A DNA stretch of 64,000 nucleotides. Source: Verrucomicrobiaceae bacterium (GTDB taxonomy: Bacteria; Verrucomicrobiota; Verrucomicrobiia; Verrucomicrobiales; Verrucomicrobiaceae). The position numbers and the translations under genes are program-made. Below are positions 33,443-42,408 of the stretch, piece after piece (positions within the stretch are counted from its first letter, which is position 1; every line of letters begins with the position of its first letter). The stretch spans positions 351,590 to 415,589 of the forward strand of contig JABTUN010000005.1 of assembly GCA_015075365.1 (NCBI GenBank), read 5' to 3'. Below the pieces are notes generated by a model. The model did not search any database. It was not told the origin of the DNA and worked only from the letters and a program-made list of their open reading frames with translations.

Positions 33443-34092
33443 AAGATCTCTTCACGAGACAGGCCGACCTCCGCGCCGAAGCCCAGCACATAGCCGGACT
33501 TCAAATGCGCCTTCGTTGGGTTGTCCGCCACATACTTGCTCAGCCGCCGCCATTGCAGTTCGTTGCGGATGATGTGATCGAAGGGTTCCTTCACCCACAG
33601 GCTGCCTGAGCGGCCCAGCAAGCGGTTGATCGTGAAACTGCTGCCGCCTTTCCAGTGCTGCACGATCCCGCCAAGCATTGAGCCCTTCGCAGGCTCCACA
33701 ACGGCGTGAAAATGATTCGGCATGACGCACCACGCACCGAGCTGGAAGCAGGTCGCGTGGCCTTCGATCATTTTGCTGATCAAAACGTCCGCGCATTCGC
33801 GTCGGGCGAGGAAACACTCGCCGTGACCTGCGTCGATGAGGTCGTGAAACTTGTCCGTGAACAGGCGTTGGTAGTCGAGTCGGAGTTCTTCGGCTAGATC
33901 GTCCACGCAATTCGCGCCGTGTTGAGCAAGCCATTCGTCGCGTCTTTTGCGCCATTCGTCCGCGATGTGTTTGGGAAGTGAATCGGCTAAGCGGCTGGTC
34001 ACGAAGTAGGTCGTGCCGTCTTGCCGCCAGTGCGGAAGATTTTGCCGCGTGATGCGCAGCGCAGCATTCGGATTGAACGGCTTGAAACTCAT
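33406..34092 (-). CDS. REP-associated tyrosine transposase (RAYT-B)
   Basis: 228 aa. Same HUH/Y1 class as RAYT-A: LPHWRQDGTTYFVTSRLADS, HUH-type HFH (127-129) in CVMPNHFHAVV, HWKGGSSFTINRLLGRSGSL, and the helix EPFDHIIRNELQWRRLSKYV followed by ADNPTKAHL. It shares many blocks with RAYT-A but is clearly diverged, so this is a paralogue and not a recent copy. Family B REPs flank it on both sides (33416-33442 and 34098 onward), while RAYT-A is flanked only by family A. The C-terminal ECIPGLQPVRA is REP-encoded; the REP here has CTTCAG where CTTTAG would have stopped translation. Confidence 0.93.
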   Translation of the reverse strand: MSFKPFNPNAALRITRQNLPHWRQDGTTYFVTSRLADSLPKHIADEWRKRRDEWLAQHGANCVDDLAEELRLDYQRLFTDKFHDLIDAGHGECFLARRECADVLISKMIEGHATCFQLGAWCVMPNHFHAVVEPAKGSMLGGIVQHWKGGSSFTINRLLGRSGSLWVKEPFDHIIRNELQWRRLSKYVADNPTKAHLKSGYVLGFGAEVGLSREEILECIPGLQPVRA

Positions 34093-34097
34093 TGAAC

Positions 34098-34168
34098 GAG
34101 AGTATTCCCGGGCTTTAGCCCGTCAACGCGCGGTTCGGAGCCAAGACGGGCTGAAGCCCGAGACTACA
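34098..34168. repeat. REP family B doublet upstream of RAYT-B
   Basis: Left arm GAGTATTCCCGGGCTTTAGC at 34098-34125; right arm GACGGGCTGAAGCCCGAGAC then TACACG at 34145-34168. It begins six bases from the RAYT-B start codon. Confidence 0.93.
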
Positions 34169-34221
34169 CGCCATTGCGGTAGTTTGTGCCGTGCGTCTTC
34201 ACTCGAATCGAACGATCTGAA

Positions 34222-34295
34222 AAGAGTATTCCCGGGCTTTAGCCCGCCAACGTGACGTGCGGAGGCAGGTCGGGCTAAAGCCCGGGAATACTCTC
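34222..34295. repeat. REP family B doublet before the GSDH-like gene
   Basis: Well-matched inverted pair: GAGTATTCCCGGGCTTTAGC at the left and CGGGCTAAAGCCCGGGAATA then CTCTC at the right, about 17 bases apart. With 34098-34168 it makes four family B arms in 200 bases, filling most of the region between RAYT-B and the next gene. Confidence 0.95.
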
Positions 34296-34296
34296 C

Positions 34297-34385
34297 GCAG
34301 GACTAAAGTGCCATGGCTCGAACCTCGACCGCAGGGGCATGTGCTGGTTTGATCGTGGCCCCAACCATGAAGTCGAGTCCAACCA
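34297..34385 (+). repeat. Duplicated 5' leader of an exported-protein gene (copy 2)
   Basis: Begins GCAGGACTAAAGTGCCATG directly after the REP and matches the leader at 30873-30985: AACCTCGACC, GGGGCATGTGCTGG and CCATGAAGTCGAGTCCA correspond to blocks in copy 1, with about 18 bases missing. Confidence 0.75.
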
Positions 34386-37300
34386 CCGTCTGTGCATTCT
34401 TGTTTTCCTGCCGCCGCGTTTTTGCGATGGTCATGCTGGCGTTTGTTTTCATGCCGGCGCTCGCTCACGCGCAATCCTACGGCATCGCCACCAAGCCAAC
34501 AGTCGGGCCCTACTTCGACAATGCTTTTCCGGCGACTCCACCGACGGTGGGCACGTTCACGGCGGTGGATGCATATCCGAATCTCACTTTCATCAATCCC
34601 ACGGGCATCCTGCAAGTGCCGGGACAGAGCAAGATGATGGTGTGGCAGCGTGAAGGGGCCGTTTACCTCTTCGACAAGGCAAGCACCACGGCCACGAAGA
34701 CGCTCGTGCTCGACATCTCGGACCGCTGCCAGGGCTGGGATGACTCGGGCATGATGAATCTCGTCTTCCATCCTCAGTTCGATCTGAGCGGTGCCCCGGG
34801 GACGAACCGCTACATCTACGTCTTCTACGAATGGGTGCCGCCGGGCACGGTCGTGGGCAGTCCGACGACGCGGCCGAACAACATCATCCCCGCTATGCGT
34901 GATCGCATCGCGCGCTTCGAACTGGATGCAAATGGCATCGAGGTGCCAGGCTCGGAAGTCGTCATCATGGACCAGGCGGCCTCGAACACCTGGCACAACG
35001 GCAGCGGCATGTTCTTCCATCCCGTGAACGGCTTTCTCTACTGGACGAACGGCGAGGATGCGGACGGCCCGAACGCGCAGATGATCAACAGCAAGCTGCT
35101 CGGTGGCGTCTTCCGTGTGGATGTGGACAAGCGCGGTGGCAATGTCAGCCATCCACCGGTGCGCGTGCCCGTCGGCGTGACGACGCAGAACTACTACATC
35201 CCCAACAACAACCCGTTCGTCGGCATGGCTGGCGTGAACGAGGAGTTCTTCGCGCTCGGTATGCGCAGTCCGCACCGCATGACGCACGATGCGGTGACCG
35301 GGCGCACCTTCATCTCGGACGTCGGAGGGGGTGATCGCGAGGAGGTGGACATCATCGAGCCGACCGAGTCGGGGCTGAACTTCCAGTGGGACAAGATCGA
35401 GGGCTTGAAGGGCGATCTGACGCCACCCTACATCGGTGTGAACAAGCGGCCGGTCATCGACTATCCGCGCAGCGATGGCAGCGCCATCATCGGCGGCTAT
35501 GTCTATCGCGGCACAGCCTTTCCCGAGCTCCAGGGGAAATATCTCTTCGCTGACAACATCACGAACCGGGTGTGGGCGCTCAATGAAGGCACCAACCCGG
35601 CCACCAAAACGCTGCTCACCACGGTGCCTAACGGTCCCGGACCGAACAGCGGCAGCAGCTATGTGGGCATCTCAAGCTGGGGTGTGGATAGCGATGGCGA
35701 AGTCTATCTCTGCCGGTTGAGCAGCACGGAAGGGAAGATTTTGAAGCTCGAGCGCGGCTCCGCTCCGAGCACGCCATTGCCCGCCACGCTCAGCGCCACG
35801 GGGCTGCTGACCGATGTCACGGGCTTCGTGCCTTCGGACAAACTGATCCCTTACACCATCAACGCACCATTTTGGTCGGACAAAGCGATCAAGTCACGCT
35901 GGCTCACGGTGCCCACGGGTTCGACTATCGGTTTTAATGCCACCGGAGACTGGAGCTTCCCCGCAGGCAGCATCGCGATGAAGCACTTCGATCTGGCGAC
36001 GGACGAAACCAATCCCGCCGTCCGCAAGCGGCTTGAGACGCGTGTGTTGGTGAAAATGGCCAACGGCGGCTCCTACGGGGCGACCTACCGCTGGCGTGCC
36101 GACAACAGCGATGCCGATCTCATCAATGAGGGCGTCACCGAGATCGTCCCAGTCACCATCCCGTCCGTCGGCACCTTTACTCCCACCGACATCGGCAGCC
36201 CCGGAGTCGCAGGCAGCACCACAGTAAATGGAAACACGCTCACGCTGACTGGTGGCGGCTCGGACATCTGGGGAAACAGCGACCAGTTCCACTTCGCGCA
36301 TCAGCAGCGCACGGGCGACTTCGACATCACGATGAAGGCCACGTCCTTCACTCCGGCGGTGCTGTATTCCAAGTTCGGGCTCATGGCGCGCGCTTCGCTG
36401 GAAGCGAACTCGCCGCATTACTTCATCTTCGCCTGGGCCAGCAATGCGGGCCGCGGCGCGAACTCCAGCGGCTACGAGGACCACTACCGCACCACGGCGG
36501 GCGGCAACACGACGGCCACCTATCCTGCGGCCGGAACTCATCTCGTGAGCTACCCCAACGGCTGGCTGCGCCTCGCACGCAAAGGCAACACCTTCATCAG
36601 CTACACCAGCGCCGACGGCGCGAACTGGGCCGAATACGGCCGCCAGACCATCGCCATGCCCAGCACGCTTTATTTCGGCATCGCGATGAACGCGCATGAC
36701 AATGGCCTCGCAGCCACCGGCACCATCGAGCTGCAAACAACACGCCTTCAGCCCTGGTATTTCCCCGGCCGCACGGACTGCACGACCTGCCACACGAACA
36801 ACGCGGGCGGCGGCTTCATCGGCCCGAACACCCGGCAGTTCAACAAAGACCATTTCTACACCGCCAGCGGCGTGACCGACAACCAGCTTCGCGCCTTCAA
36901 CCACGTCGGCATGTTCAACACCGCCCTCGACGAACCCACCATCCCCTCCTACGAGAAGCTCGCGCATGTGGACCAGACCAGCGAGTCCCTCGAAAAACGC
37001 GCTCGCAGCTATGTGGACACGAACTGCGCGAACTGCCACCGCCCCGGTGGAGTTCACGCTTTGTGGGACGCTCGCTACGACACGCCGCTGGCAAACCAGG
37101 GCATCATCTACGGCTCCGTCGGCTCCACGCTCGGCCTCGTGAACCCTCGCGTCGTCGTGCCGCAGTCTATCGACCGCTCCATGATGCACCACCGCACCAG
37201 CCGCGTCGGCGCAAACCAGATGCCGCCCCTGGGGCGCAACCTCGTGGACGAGGCGGGCGTCAAGCTGCTCGCGGACTGGATCAACAGCATCCCGGCCAAC

Positions 37301-40300
37301 GATCCGCCCGTCGTGGCACTCACCTCACCGGTGAATGGAGCCAACGTGATCACGCCCAATCCCGTCGCCCTCGAAGCCACCGCCACGGATGCGGACGGCA
37401 TCGTGCGCGTCGAGTTCTTCGATGGTGCCACCAAGGTCGGCGAGGACACCACCGCGCCTTACACTTTCTCCTACAGCGACATCGCCCAGGGCACGCACAC
37501 GCTTTTCGCACGCGCCTACGACGGCGTGAACAACTCCGCCGACAGCGCCAGCGTGACCATCAATGTCACCGAGCTGCCCGGACTCGTGCGGGCGAAGATC
37601 AACTACCAGACCGCCGCTGCTGCGGTGCCCTCCGGCTATGTGGCGGACTCCGGTCTGTCCTATGCAGCGCGCGGCAACGGCATGACCTACGGCTGGAGCC
37701 GCGACAACACGGCGGACTCGCGCGAGCGCAACGCGAATGCCGACAAGCGCTACGACACGCTCGTTCACATGCAGAAGGATCACGGCGGCGGCGATGTCAC
37801 GAGTTCATGGAGCATCGCGCTGCCAAACAGCACCTACTCGGTCCACGTCGTCACCGGCGACGCAACGAGCACCGACAGCGTTCATGCCGTGACCGCGAAT
37901 GGCGTGGCCCTCACCACCGGCCTGCCTGCGGGACAGAACTTCTATGAGGCCACCGCCACCGTGACCGTCACCAACGGACTGCTCACCATCGCGCCCGCCG
38001 CCGGTGCGGTGAACGCGAAGCTCTGCTATGTGGACATCAGCGAGCTGGCTCCCGACAATGGCAACCAGCTCCCGGTCATCGCGCTGACCGGCGTCTCGCC
38101 CGAGTTCCCGACCGTCGGTGCCAACGCCAACCTGAGCGCCGCGGCGAGCGATTCCGACGGCACCATCACCAAGGTCGAGTTTTATGCGAACGGCCTGAAA
38201 ATCGGCGAAGACACCACCGCGCCGTATGTTTTCTCATGGACGGGCTACACAGCGGGCACTTACCACATCACCGCCCGCGCGGTGGATGATGACGGAGACG
38301 GGGCGACCACCTCCAGCGCGGTTGTCGTGTCCGTGTTCAGTCCGGGCCAGACCGGCCTCTATGCACAGTATTTCAATGCGGCGGACTTCACCAGCCTCTT
38401 CCTCTCACGCGTGGAGGCAACGTTGAATGCTGACTGGGGCAACGCAGCCCCGGTGACAGGCATGATGGCGGACAACTTCAGCACGCGCTGGCGCGGGCGG
38501 CTGCTCACGCGTGACGCGGGCAACTACACGCTGAAGTTCTTTGCCGATGATGGCATCCGCGTGTGGGTGAACGGCAGCCTCGTGATCGACCGCTGGGCCT
38601 ACGATCCGGCAGCAGTCACCGCCACTCTCACGCTGACTGGAAACTCCCTGCACGACCTGCGCGTGGACCACCGTGAGGACGGCGGCGGTGCGCGAGTCCA
38701 GATGCTCTGGAGCGGCCCAGGCTTCGCGGAAGAAACCGTTCCCAGCACCAATCTCGTCACGCCTGCGACCAGTGTCCCGAGCGAACAACTCGCGGGCACC
38801 GTCATCGGCACGAATGGATCATGGAATAACGATCCCAACACGACCAAAGCCGCGGTCTTCGACGGCAACTTGAACACCTACTACGATGCGCTCGAAGGAA
38901 ACGGAGCCTGGGCCGGGCTCGACCTCGGCGCGGGCAACAGCCGCATCATCACCGAGGTGCGCTACGCACCGCGTCAATTCCATGAGTGGCGCATGCTCGG
39001 CGGCCTGCTGCAAGGAGCCAACAACGCCGACTTCAGCGATGCTGTCACGCTTCACACCGTGGCCGAGCAACCGCCCACAGCGGGCGTCCTCACCTCGCAC
39101 CTCATCACCAACAACACCGCATTCCGCTATGTGCGCTATCTTTCGCCGAACAATGGCTTCTGCAATGTCGCGGAAGTCGTCTTCCTCGGCACTACAGCAT
39201 CCTCGCCCGTGCCACTGAACCTGGCGGCAGTCGCCGGCAATGCGCAGGTCGCCTTGACGTGGCTGCCTTCCGCCGGAGCCACCGGCTACAACGTCAAACG
39301 CGCCACGGTGAGTGGCGGACCTTACGCAACCATCGCCTCGAACGTGCTGACCAACACCTTCACCGACACCGGCCTGATGAACGGCATCACCTATCACTAT
39401 GTCGTCTCCGCTCTCTCCAGCGGCGGTGAAAGCGTGGACTCATCGCCAGCAAGCGCCACGCCTTTCACGCCCGTGCCTGCTGGCTTCACCGCCACCGCTG
39501 GCAATGCGCAGGTCGTCCTCAGTTGGAACAGCGTCAGCGGCTCGACCGGCTATGAACTGAAACGCGGCAGCTCACCCGCTGGCCCCTTCACCACCTACGC
39601 GGCCAATCTCCCCGGCACCGGATACACCGACACCAGCGCGGCGAACTTCACGCTCTACTACTACGTCATCAGCGCCCTCCACCCCTCCGGCAACAGCGCC
39701 GACTCCGCCGCCGTGAGTGCCGTGCCGCTGCCGCCGAAGCTCACCGGCACCATCATTGGCACCACCGGCTCATGGAACAACGATCCCAACTCTACCCGCG
39801 CCGCCGTGTTCGATGGCAACCTCAACACCTTCTTCGATGCGCTCGAAGCAAACGGAGCCTGGGCGGGGCTCGACCTCGGAGCCGGTGCCACCAAACGCAT
39901 CGCCGCCATCCGATATGCGCCACGCGCCGCCTGGGCTTCAGGACGCATGACCGGCGGCAGGTTCCAAGGAGCGAACAACGCGGACTTCAGCGATGCCGTC
40001 ACGCTTCACACCATCGTCGGAGCACCCGCCGCCGACGTCCTTACCACGCAACTCGTCAGCAATCCGAACGGCTTCCGCTATGTGCGCTATCTCTCGCCCG
40101 ACAACGGCTTCTGCAACGTCGCGGAAGTGGAGTTCTATGGCAGCGATGCATTGCCAGCCGCTCCCACGGGACTCGCCGCCACCGCAGGCCACACGCAGGT
40201 CGGATTGACTTGGAACAGCGTCGCCGGAGCCACCAGCTACAACGTGAAACGCGGAACAGCCAATGGCGGCCCTTACTCCACCGTAGCCACGGGCATCGTC

Positions 40301-40660
40301 GCCACCAATCACATCGACACCGGCCTCACCAACGACACCACCTACTACGTCGTCACCGCCGTGAACGCAGGCGGCGAAAGCGCCAACTCGAACCAGGCCA
40401 GCGCCACACCCGTTTCACCACCCATCACGGAAACAGAGACGCAGGCCCCCGCGATGACCATGACCGCCAGCGAGATCAGCCTCTCCGTCGCAGCCTCCGT
40501 CGTCGGTCACACCTACCAGCTTCAGAAGTCCGAAACGCTGGGTGCCTGGGAAAACGTCGGCTCGCCCGTCCCCGGCACCGGCGGTCCCCTCGGATTCACC
40601 GCACCCGTGCCGCCGCCCTCCACCACGCGTTGCTTCTACCGCATCCTCATCCAACGCTAG
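34367..40660 (+). CDS. Giant exported PQQ-sugar-dehydrogenase-like / dihaem / PA14 / discoidin-like protein
   Basis: 2097 aa from the ATG at 34367 (signal peptide ending ALAHAQS; the upstream frame lies in the duplicated leader). Order: soluble glucose-dehydrogenase-like propeller at about 40-430 (WTNGEDADGPNAQ, GMRSPHRMTHDAVTGRTFIS, DVGGGDREEVDIIEP); a beta-rich cytochrome region at about 450-920 with haem motifs CTTCH (about 805) and CANCH (about 887), split by a concanavalin-like insert; Ig-like domain (VALTSPVNGANV); malectin-like domain; second Ig-like domain; PA14 domain (GLYAQYFNAADF, DDGIRVWVNGSLVIDRW); discoidin-like domain (SWNNDPNTTKAAVFDGNLNT); two Fn3; a second discoidin-like domain; one Fn3. 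It probably oxidises sugars outside the cell and holds onto polysaccharide. The stop abuts a REP. Confidence 0.88.
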   Translation: MKSSPTTVCAFLFSCRRVFAMVMLAFVFMPALAHAQSYGIATKPTVGPYFDNAFPATPPTVGTFTAVDAYPNLTFINPTGILQVPGQSKMMVWQREGAVYLFDKASTTATKTLVLDISDRCQGWDDSGMMNLVFHPQFDLSGAPGTNRYIYVFYEWVPPGTVVGSPTTRPNNIIPAMRDRIARFELDANGIEVPGSEVVIMDQAASNTWHNGSGMFFHPVNGFLYWTNGEDADGPNAQMINSKLLGGVFRVDVDKRGGNVSHPPVRVPVGVTTQNYYIPNNNPFVGMAGVNEEFFALGMRSPHRMTHDAVTGRTFISDVGGGDREEVDIIEPTESGLNFQWDKIEGLKGDLTPPYIGVNKRPVIDYPRSDGSAIIGGYVYRGTAFPELQGKYLFADNITNRVWALNEGTNPATKTLLTTVPNGPGPNSGSSYVGISSWGVDSDGEVYLCRLSSTEGKILKLERGSAPSTPLPATLSATGLLTDVTGFVPSDKLIPYTINAPFWSDKAIKSRWLTVPTGSTIGFNATGDWSFPAGSIAMKHFDLATDETNPAVRKRLETRVLVKMANGGSYGATYRWRADNSDADLINEGVTEIVPVTIPSVGTFTPTDIGSPGVAGSTTVNGNTLTLTGGGSDIWGNSDQFHFAHQQRTGDFDITMKATSFTPAVLYSKFGLMARASLEANSPHYFIFAWASNAGRGANSSGYEDHYRTTAGGNTTATYPAAGTHLVSYPNGWLRLARKGNTFISYTSADGANWAEYGRQTIAMPSTLYFGIAMNAHDNGLAATGTIELQTTRLQPWYFPGRTDCTTCHTNNAGGGFIGPNTRQFNKDHFYTASGVTDNQLRAFNHVGMFNTALDEPTIPSYEKLAHVDQTSESLEKRARSYVDTNCANCHRPGGVHALWDARYDTPLANQGIIYGSVGSTLGLVNPRVVVPQSIDRSMMHHRTSRVGANQMPPLGRNLVDEAGVKLLADWINSIPANDPPVVALTSPVNGANVITPNPVALEATATDADGIVRVEFFDGATKVGEDTTAPYTFSYSDIAQGTHTLFARAYDGVNNSADSASVTINVTELPGLVRAKINYQTAAAAVPSGYVADSGLSYAARGNGMTYGWSRDNTADSRERNANADKRYDTLVHMQKDHGGGDVTSSWSIALPNSTYSVHVVTGDATSTDSVHAVTANGVALTTGLPAGQNFYEATATVTVTNGLLTIAPAAGAVNAKLCYVDISELAPDNGNQLPVIALTGVSPEFPTVGANANLSAAASDSDGTITKVEFYANGLKIGEDTTAPYVFSWTGYTAGTYHITARAVDDDGDGATTSSAVVVSVFSPGQTGLYAQYFNAADFTSLFLSRVEATLNADWGNAAPVTGMMADNFSTRWRGRLLTRDAGNYTLKFFADDGIRVWVNGSLVIDRWAYDPAAVTATLTLTGNSLHDLRVDHREDGGGARVQMLWSGPGFAEETVPSTNLVTPATSVPSEQLAGTVIGTNGSWNNDPNTTKAAVFDGNLNTYYDALEGNGAWAGLDLGAGNSRIITEVRYAPRQFHEWRMLGGLLQGANNADFSDAVTLHTVAEQPPTAGVLTSHLITNNTAFRYVRYLSPNNGFCNVAEVVFLGTTASSPVPLNLAAVAGNAQVALTWLPSAGATGYNVKRATVSGGPYATIASNVLTNTFTDTGLMNGITYHYVVSALSSGGESVDSSPASATPFTPVPAGFTATAGNAQVVLSWNSVSGSTGYELKRGSSPAGPFTTYAANLPGTGYTDTSAANFTLYYYVISALHPSGNSADSAAVSAVPLPPKLTGTIIGTTGSWNNDPNSTRAAVFDGNLNTFFDALEANGAWAGLDLGAGATKRIAAIRYAPRAAWASGRMTGGRFQGANNADFSDAVTLHTIVGAPAADVLTTQLVSNPNGFRYVRYLSPDNGFCNVAEVEFYGSDALPAAPTGLAATAGHTQVGLTWNSVAGATSYNVKRGTANGGPYSTVATGIVATNHIDTGLTNDTTYYVVTAVNAGGESANSNQASATPVSPPITETETQAPAMTMTASEISLSVAASVVGHTYQLQKSETLGAWENVGSPVPGTGGPLGFTAPVPPPSTTRCFYRILIQR

Positions 40661-40752
40661 AGTAATCCCGGGCTTCAGCCCGCAAAAGCACCGCCAAGCT
40701 GATGATGCCGCACACAGTGTAATCCCGGGCTTTAGCCCGCAAATACTCTCCA
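40659..40752. repeat. Two family B REP arms after the GSDH-like gene
   Basis: AGTAATCCCGGGCTTCAGCC at 40659-40686 and GTGTAATCCCGGGCTTTAGC then CCGC at 40717-40752, both in the same orientation and with TAAT in place of GTAT. The second is followed directly by AATACTCTCC, the end of a mirrored arm, which suggests a rearranged doublet. They fill the 107-base gap before the sigma factor gene. Confidence 0.9.
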
Positions 40753-40767
40753 GACTCCGCTACGCCC

Positions 40768-41358
40768 ATGATGACGCCCTCAAAGTCCCAATCGCAGCTC
40801 CCAGCCCGCGATTCCGGCCAGGACGAAATCAGCGCCCTCTATCAGCGGTACTACCCGCAGTTGCGCACCCACGCCTGCGGCCTCGGCTGCGATCCCCACA
40901 CCGCCGAGGATGCCGTGCAGGACGTGTTTCTGCGTTTGTTGCGGCATGGTCGTCTGCACACGCTCACCACCCTTTCCAGCCAGTATCAGCAAGCCAGCCT
41001 CCGCCTGCGCCTCCGCTGCCAATTGATGAATCACTGGCGCGACAGCCACCGACTGCGCCGCGCCAGCCCATGCAGCCTCATCCCGCTCCACCAGCCCGAC
41101 GGCACCGCACTCGACATCGCCGATGAACGTGCCCCGATCCCAGGCTGCTCACCGCGGCTCAGCGAGCAAAGCCTTTGCAGCGCCCTGCACATCCTCCGTC
41201 AAGAACTCAAGCCCATCATTTGGCAACGCGTTGGCCCTTTGCTCGAAGACGATCCACACGCTGCCCCACAGCCACCCTCACCCGCCACCCGCGTCGCCCT
41301 GCATCGCGCCCGCAAACGTCTGCGTGAACTGCTGGCGAAGAGTATTCCCGGGCTTTAG
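40768..41358 (+). CDS. ECF-type RNA polymerase sigma factor-like protein
   Basis: 196 aa. The region 2 helix is recognisable: ISALYQRYYPQLRTHACGLG, then PHTAEDAVQDVFLRLLRHG with the AEDAVQDVFLRL signature of ECF sigma-70 region 2.2. Region 4 is weak: SEQSLCSALHILRQEL and ATRVALHRARKRLRELLAKS resemble its last helix, but the middle is proline-rich and not a clear HTH, so it is a divergent member or not fully functional. No anti-sigma factor is adjacent. The last residues SIPGL and the TAG stop are encoded by the left arm of the REP doublet at 41339. Confidence 0.75.
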   Translation: MMTPSKSQSQLPARDSGQDEISALYQRYYPQLRTHACGLGCDPHTAEDAVQDVFLRLLRHGRLHTLTTLSSQYQQASLRLRLRCQLMNHWRDSHRLRRASPCSLIPLHQPDGTALDIADERAPIPGCSPRLSEQSLCSALHILRQELKPIIWQRVGPLLEDDPHAAPQPPSPATRVALHRARKRLRELLAKSIPGL

Positions 41359-41402
41359 CCCGCCAAAACATCGCATCGGGCTAAAGCCCGGCAATACTCT
41401 CC
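41339..41402. repeat. REP family B doublet between sigma factor and esterase
   Basis: Near-perfect inverted pair of 64 bases: GAGTATTCCCGGGCTTTAGC at the left and CGGGCTAAAGCCCGGCAATA then CTCTCC at the right. The left arm carries the stop codon of the sigma factor gene and the right arm ends six bases before the esterase ATG, so it is the whole intergenic region. Confidence 0.96.
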
Positions 41403-41408
41403 ACATCC

Positions 41409-42296
41409 ATGAAATCCCCCACGATCATCATTATCGTCCTGCTCGCAGCCACCTTGTTTGCTTCCGCACAGAAAGCTTCTTCCAATCTGCCCTCCGACAC
41501 CGAGTTCTCACGCGATGTTCCTTATGTGAAAGACGCCCACGAACGACAGAAGCTCGACATCGCCTTCTTCAAAAAGGGCAAGCCACGTCCGCTCCTCATC
41601 TGGATTCACGGCGGAGCCTTCATGACCGGCGACAAGTCCGAAAACCACGCCATCTGGCCCGAACTCATGTCCTCTGGCTACGCCGTCGCCACCATCAACT
41701 ACCGCCTCAGCGGCGATGCCCGATGGCCCGCGCAGATCACCGACTGCAAAGCCGCCATCCGCTTCCTCCGCGCCCACGCCAAGGATTACAACATCGCCCC
41801 CGGCCGCATCGCCGTGTGGGGCAGCTCCGCAGGCGGACACCTCGCCGCTCTCGTCGGCACCAGCAGCAGCGCCAGCAAGCTCAATGTCGGCGAGCATCTC
41901 GACCACTCCAGCACCGTAAGCTGCGCAGTGGACATGTTTGGTCCCATCGACTTCGAGAAAATGCCACAGTTCACCAGTCCCACCTCCCCCGAGGCCAAAA
42001 TGTGGGGCCGCGCCACCAGCGAGGCGCTCGATCTCGCCCGCGAGGCCTGTCCCATCACCTATCTGTCAAAGAACACGCCCCCCCTGCTCATCCTCCATGG
42101 CGACTCCGACAGCGTGGTGAACATCTCACAAAGCCAGCTCTTCGATGCCGCCATCAAAAAAGCAGGCGCGACTGGCGACTTCATCACTCTGCCGGGCGTC
42201 GGCCACTCCCACGCGGAGGTCTGGGCAAAGGAGCGCCAGCAAATCCTGACCTTCTTCAAACGCCACCTCAGCAAAGAGGCGTCGCCTGAAGCCTAA
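41409..42296 (+). CDS. Exported alpha/beta-hydrolase (BD-FAE/esterase-lipase type)
   Basis: 295 aa with a signal peptide (MKSPTIIIIVLLAATLFASA). Oxyanion motif HGGAF in LLIWIHGGAFMTGDKSENHA; nucleophile Ser140 in VWGSSAGGHLAALVG (G-x-S-x-G); acid in ILHGDSDSVVNISQS; His in TLPGVGHSHAEVW. This is the fold of bifunctional deacetylase/feruloyl esterases and carboxylesterases, so removal of acetyl or feruloyl groups from plant or algal polysaccharide is plausible. The only upstream sequence is the REP doublet, so it may share a transcript with the sigma factor gene or use a promoter inside it. Confidence 0.9.
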   Translation: MKSPTIIIIVLLAATLFASAQKASSNLPSDTEFSRDVPYVKDAHERQKLDIAFFKKGKPRPLLIWIHGGAFMTGDKSENHAIWPELMSSGYAVATINYRLSGDARWPAQITDCKAAIRFLRAHAKDYNIAPGRIAVWGSSAGGHLAALVGTSSSASKLNVGEHLDHSSTVSCAVDMFGPIDFEKMPQFTSPTSPEAKMWGRATSEALDLAREACPITYLSKNTPPLLILHGDSDSVVNISQSQLFDAAIKKAGATGDFITLPGVGHSHAEVWAKERQQILTFFKRHLSKEASPEA

Positions 42297-42408
42297 GACT
42301 GGCCCCCAACGATGAGGATTCGTCCGCATAGGTGTCGATTTCCTTCAAGCGGAAGATTTTGAGCAGCTTGTCCTTTCCACCGCTGTGAGTTGGGACGCTT
42401 GATGAAAC

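Noticed and set aside
12302..41402. REP hairpins as rho-independent terminators
   Set aside because: They lack a following T-tract, occur inside reading frames, and have the tetranucleotide-plus-hairpin layout of RAYT substrates; some may still affect transcript ends.
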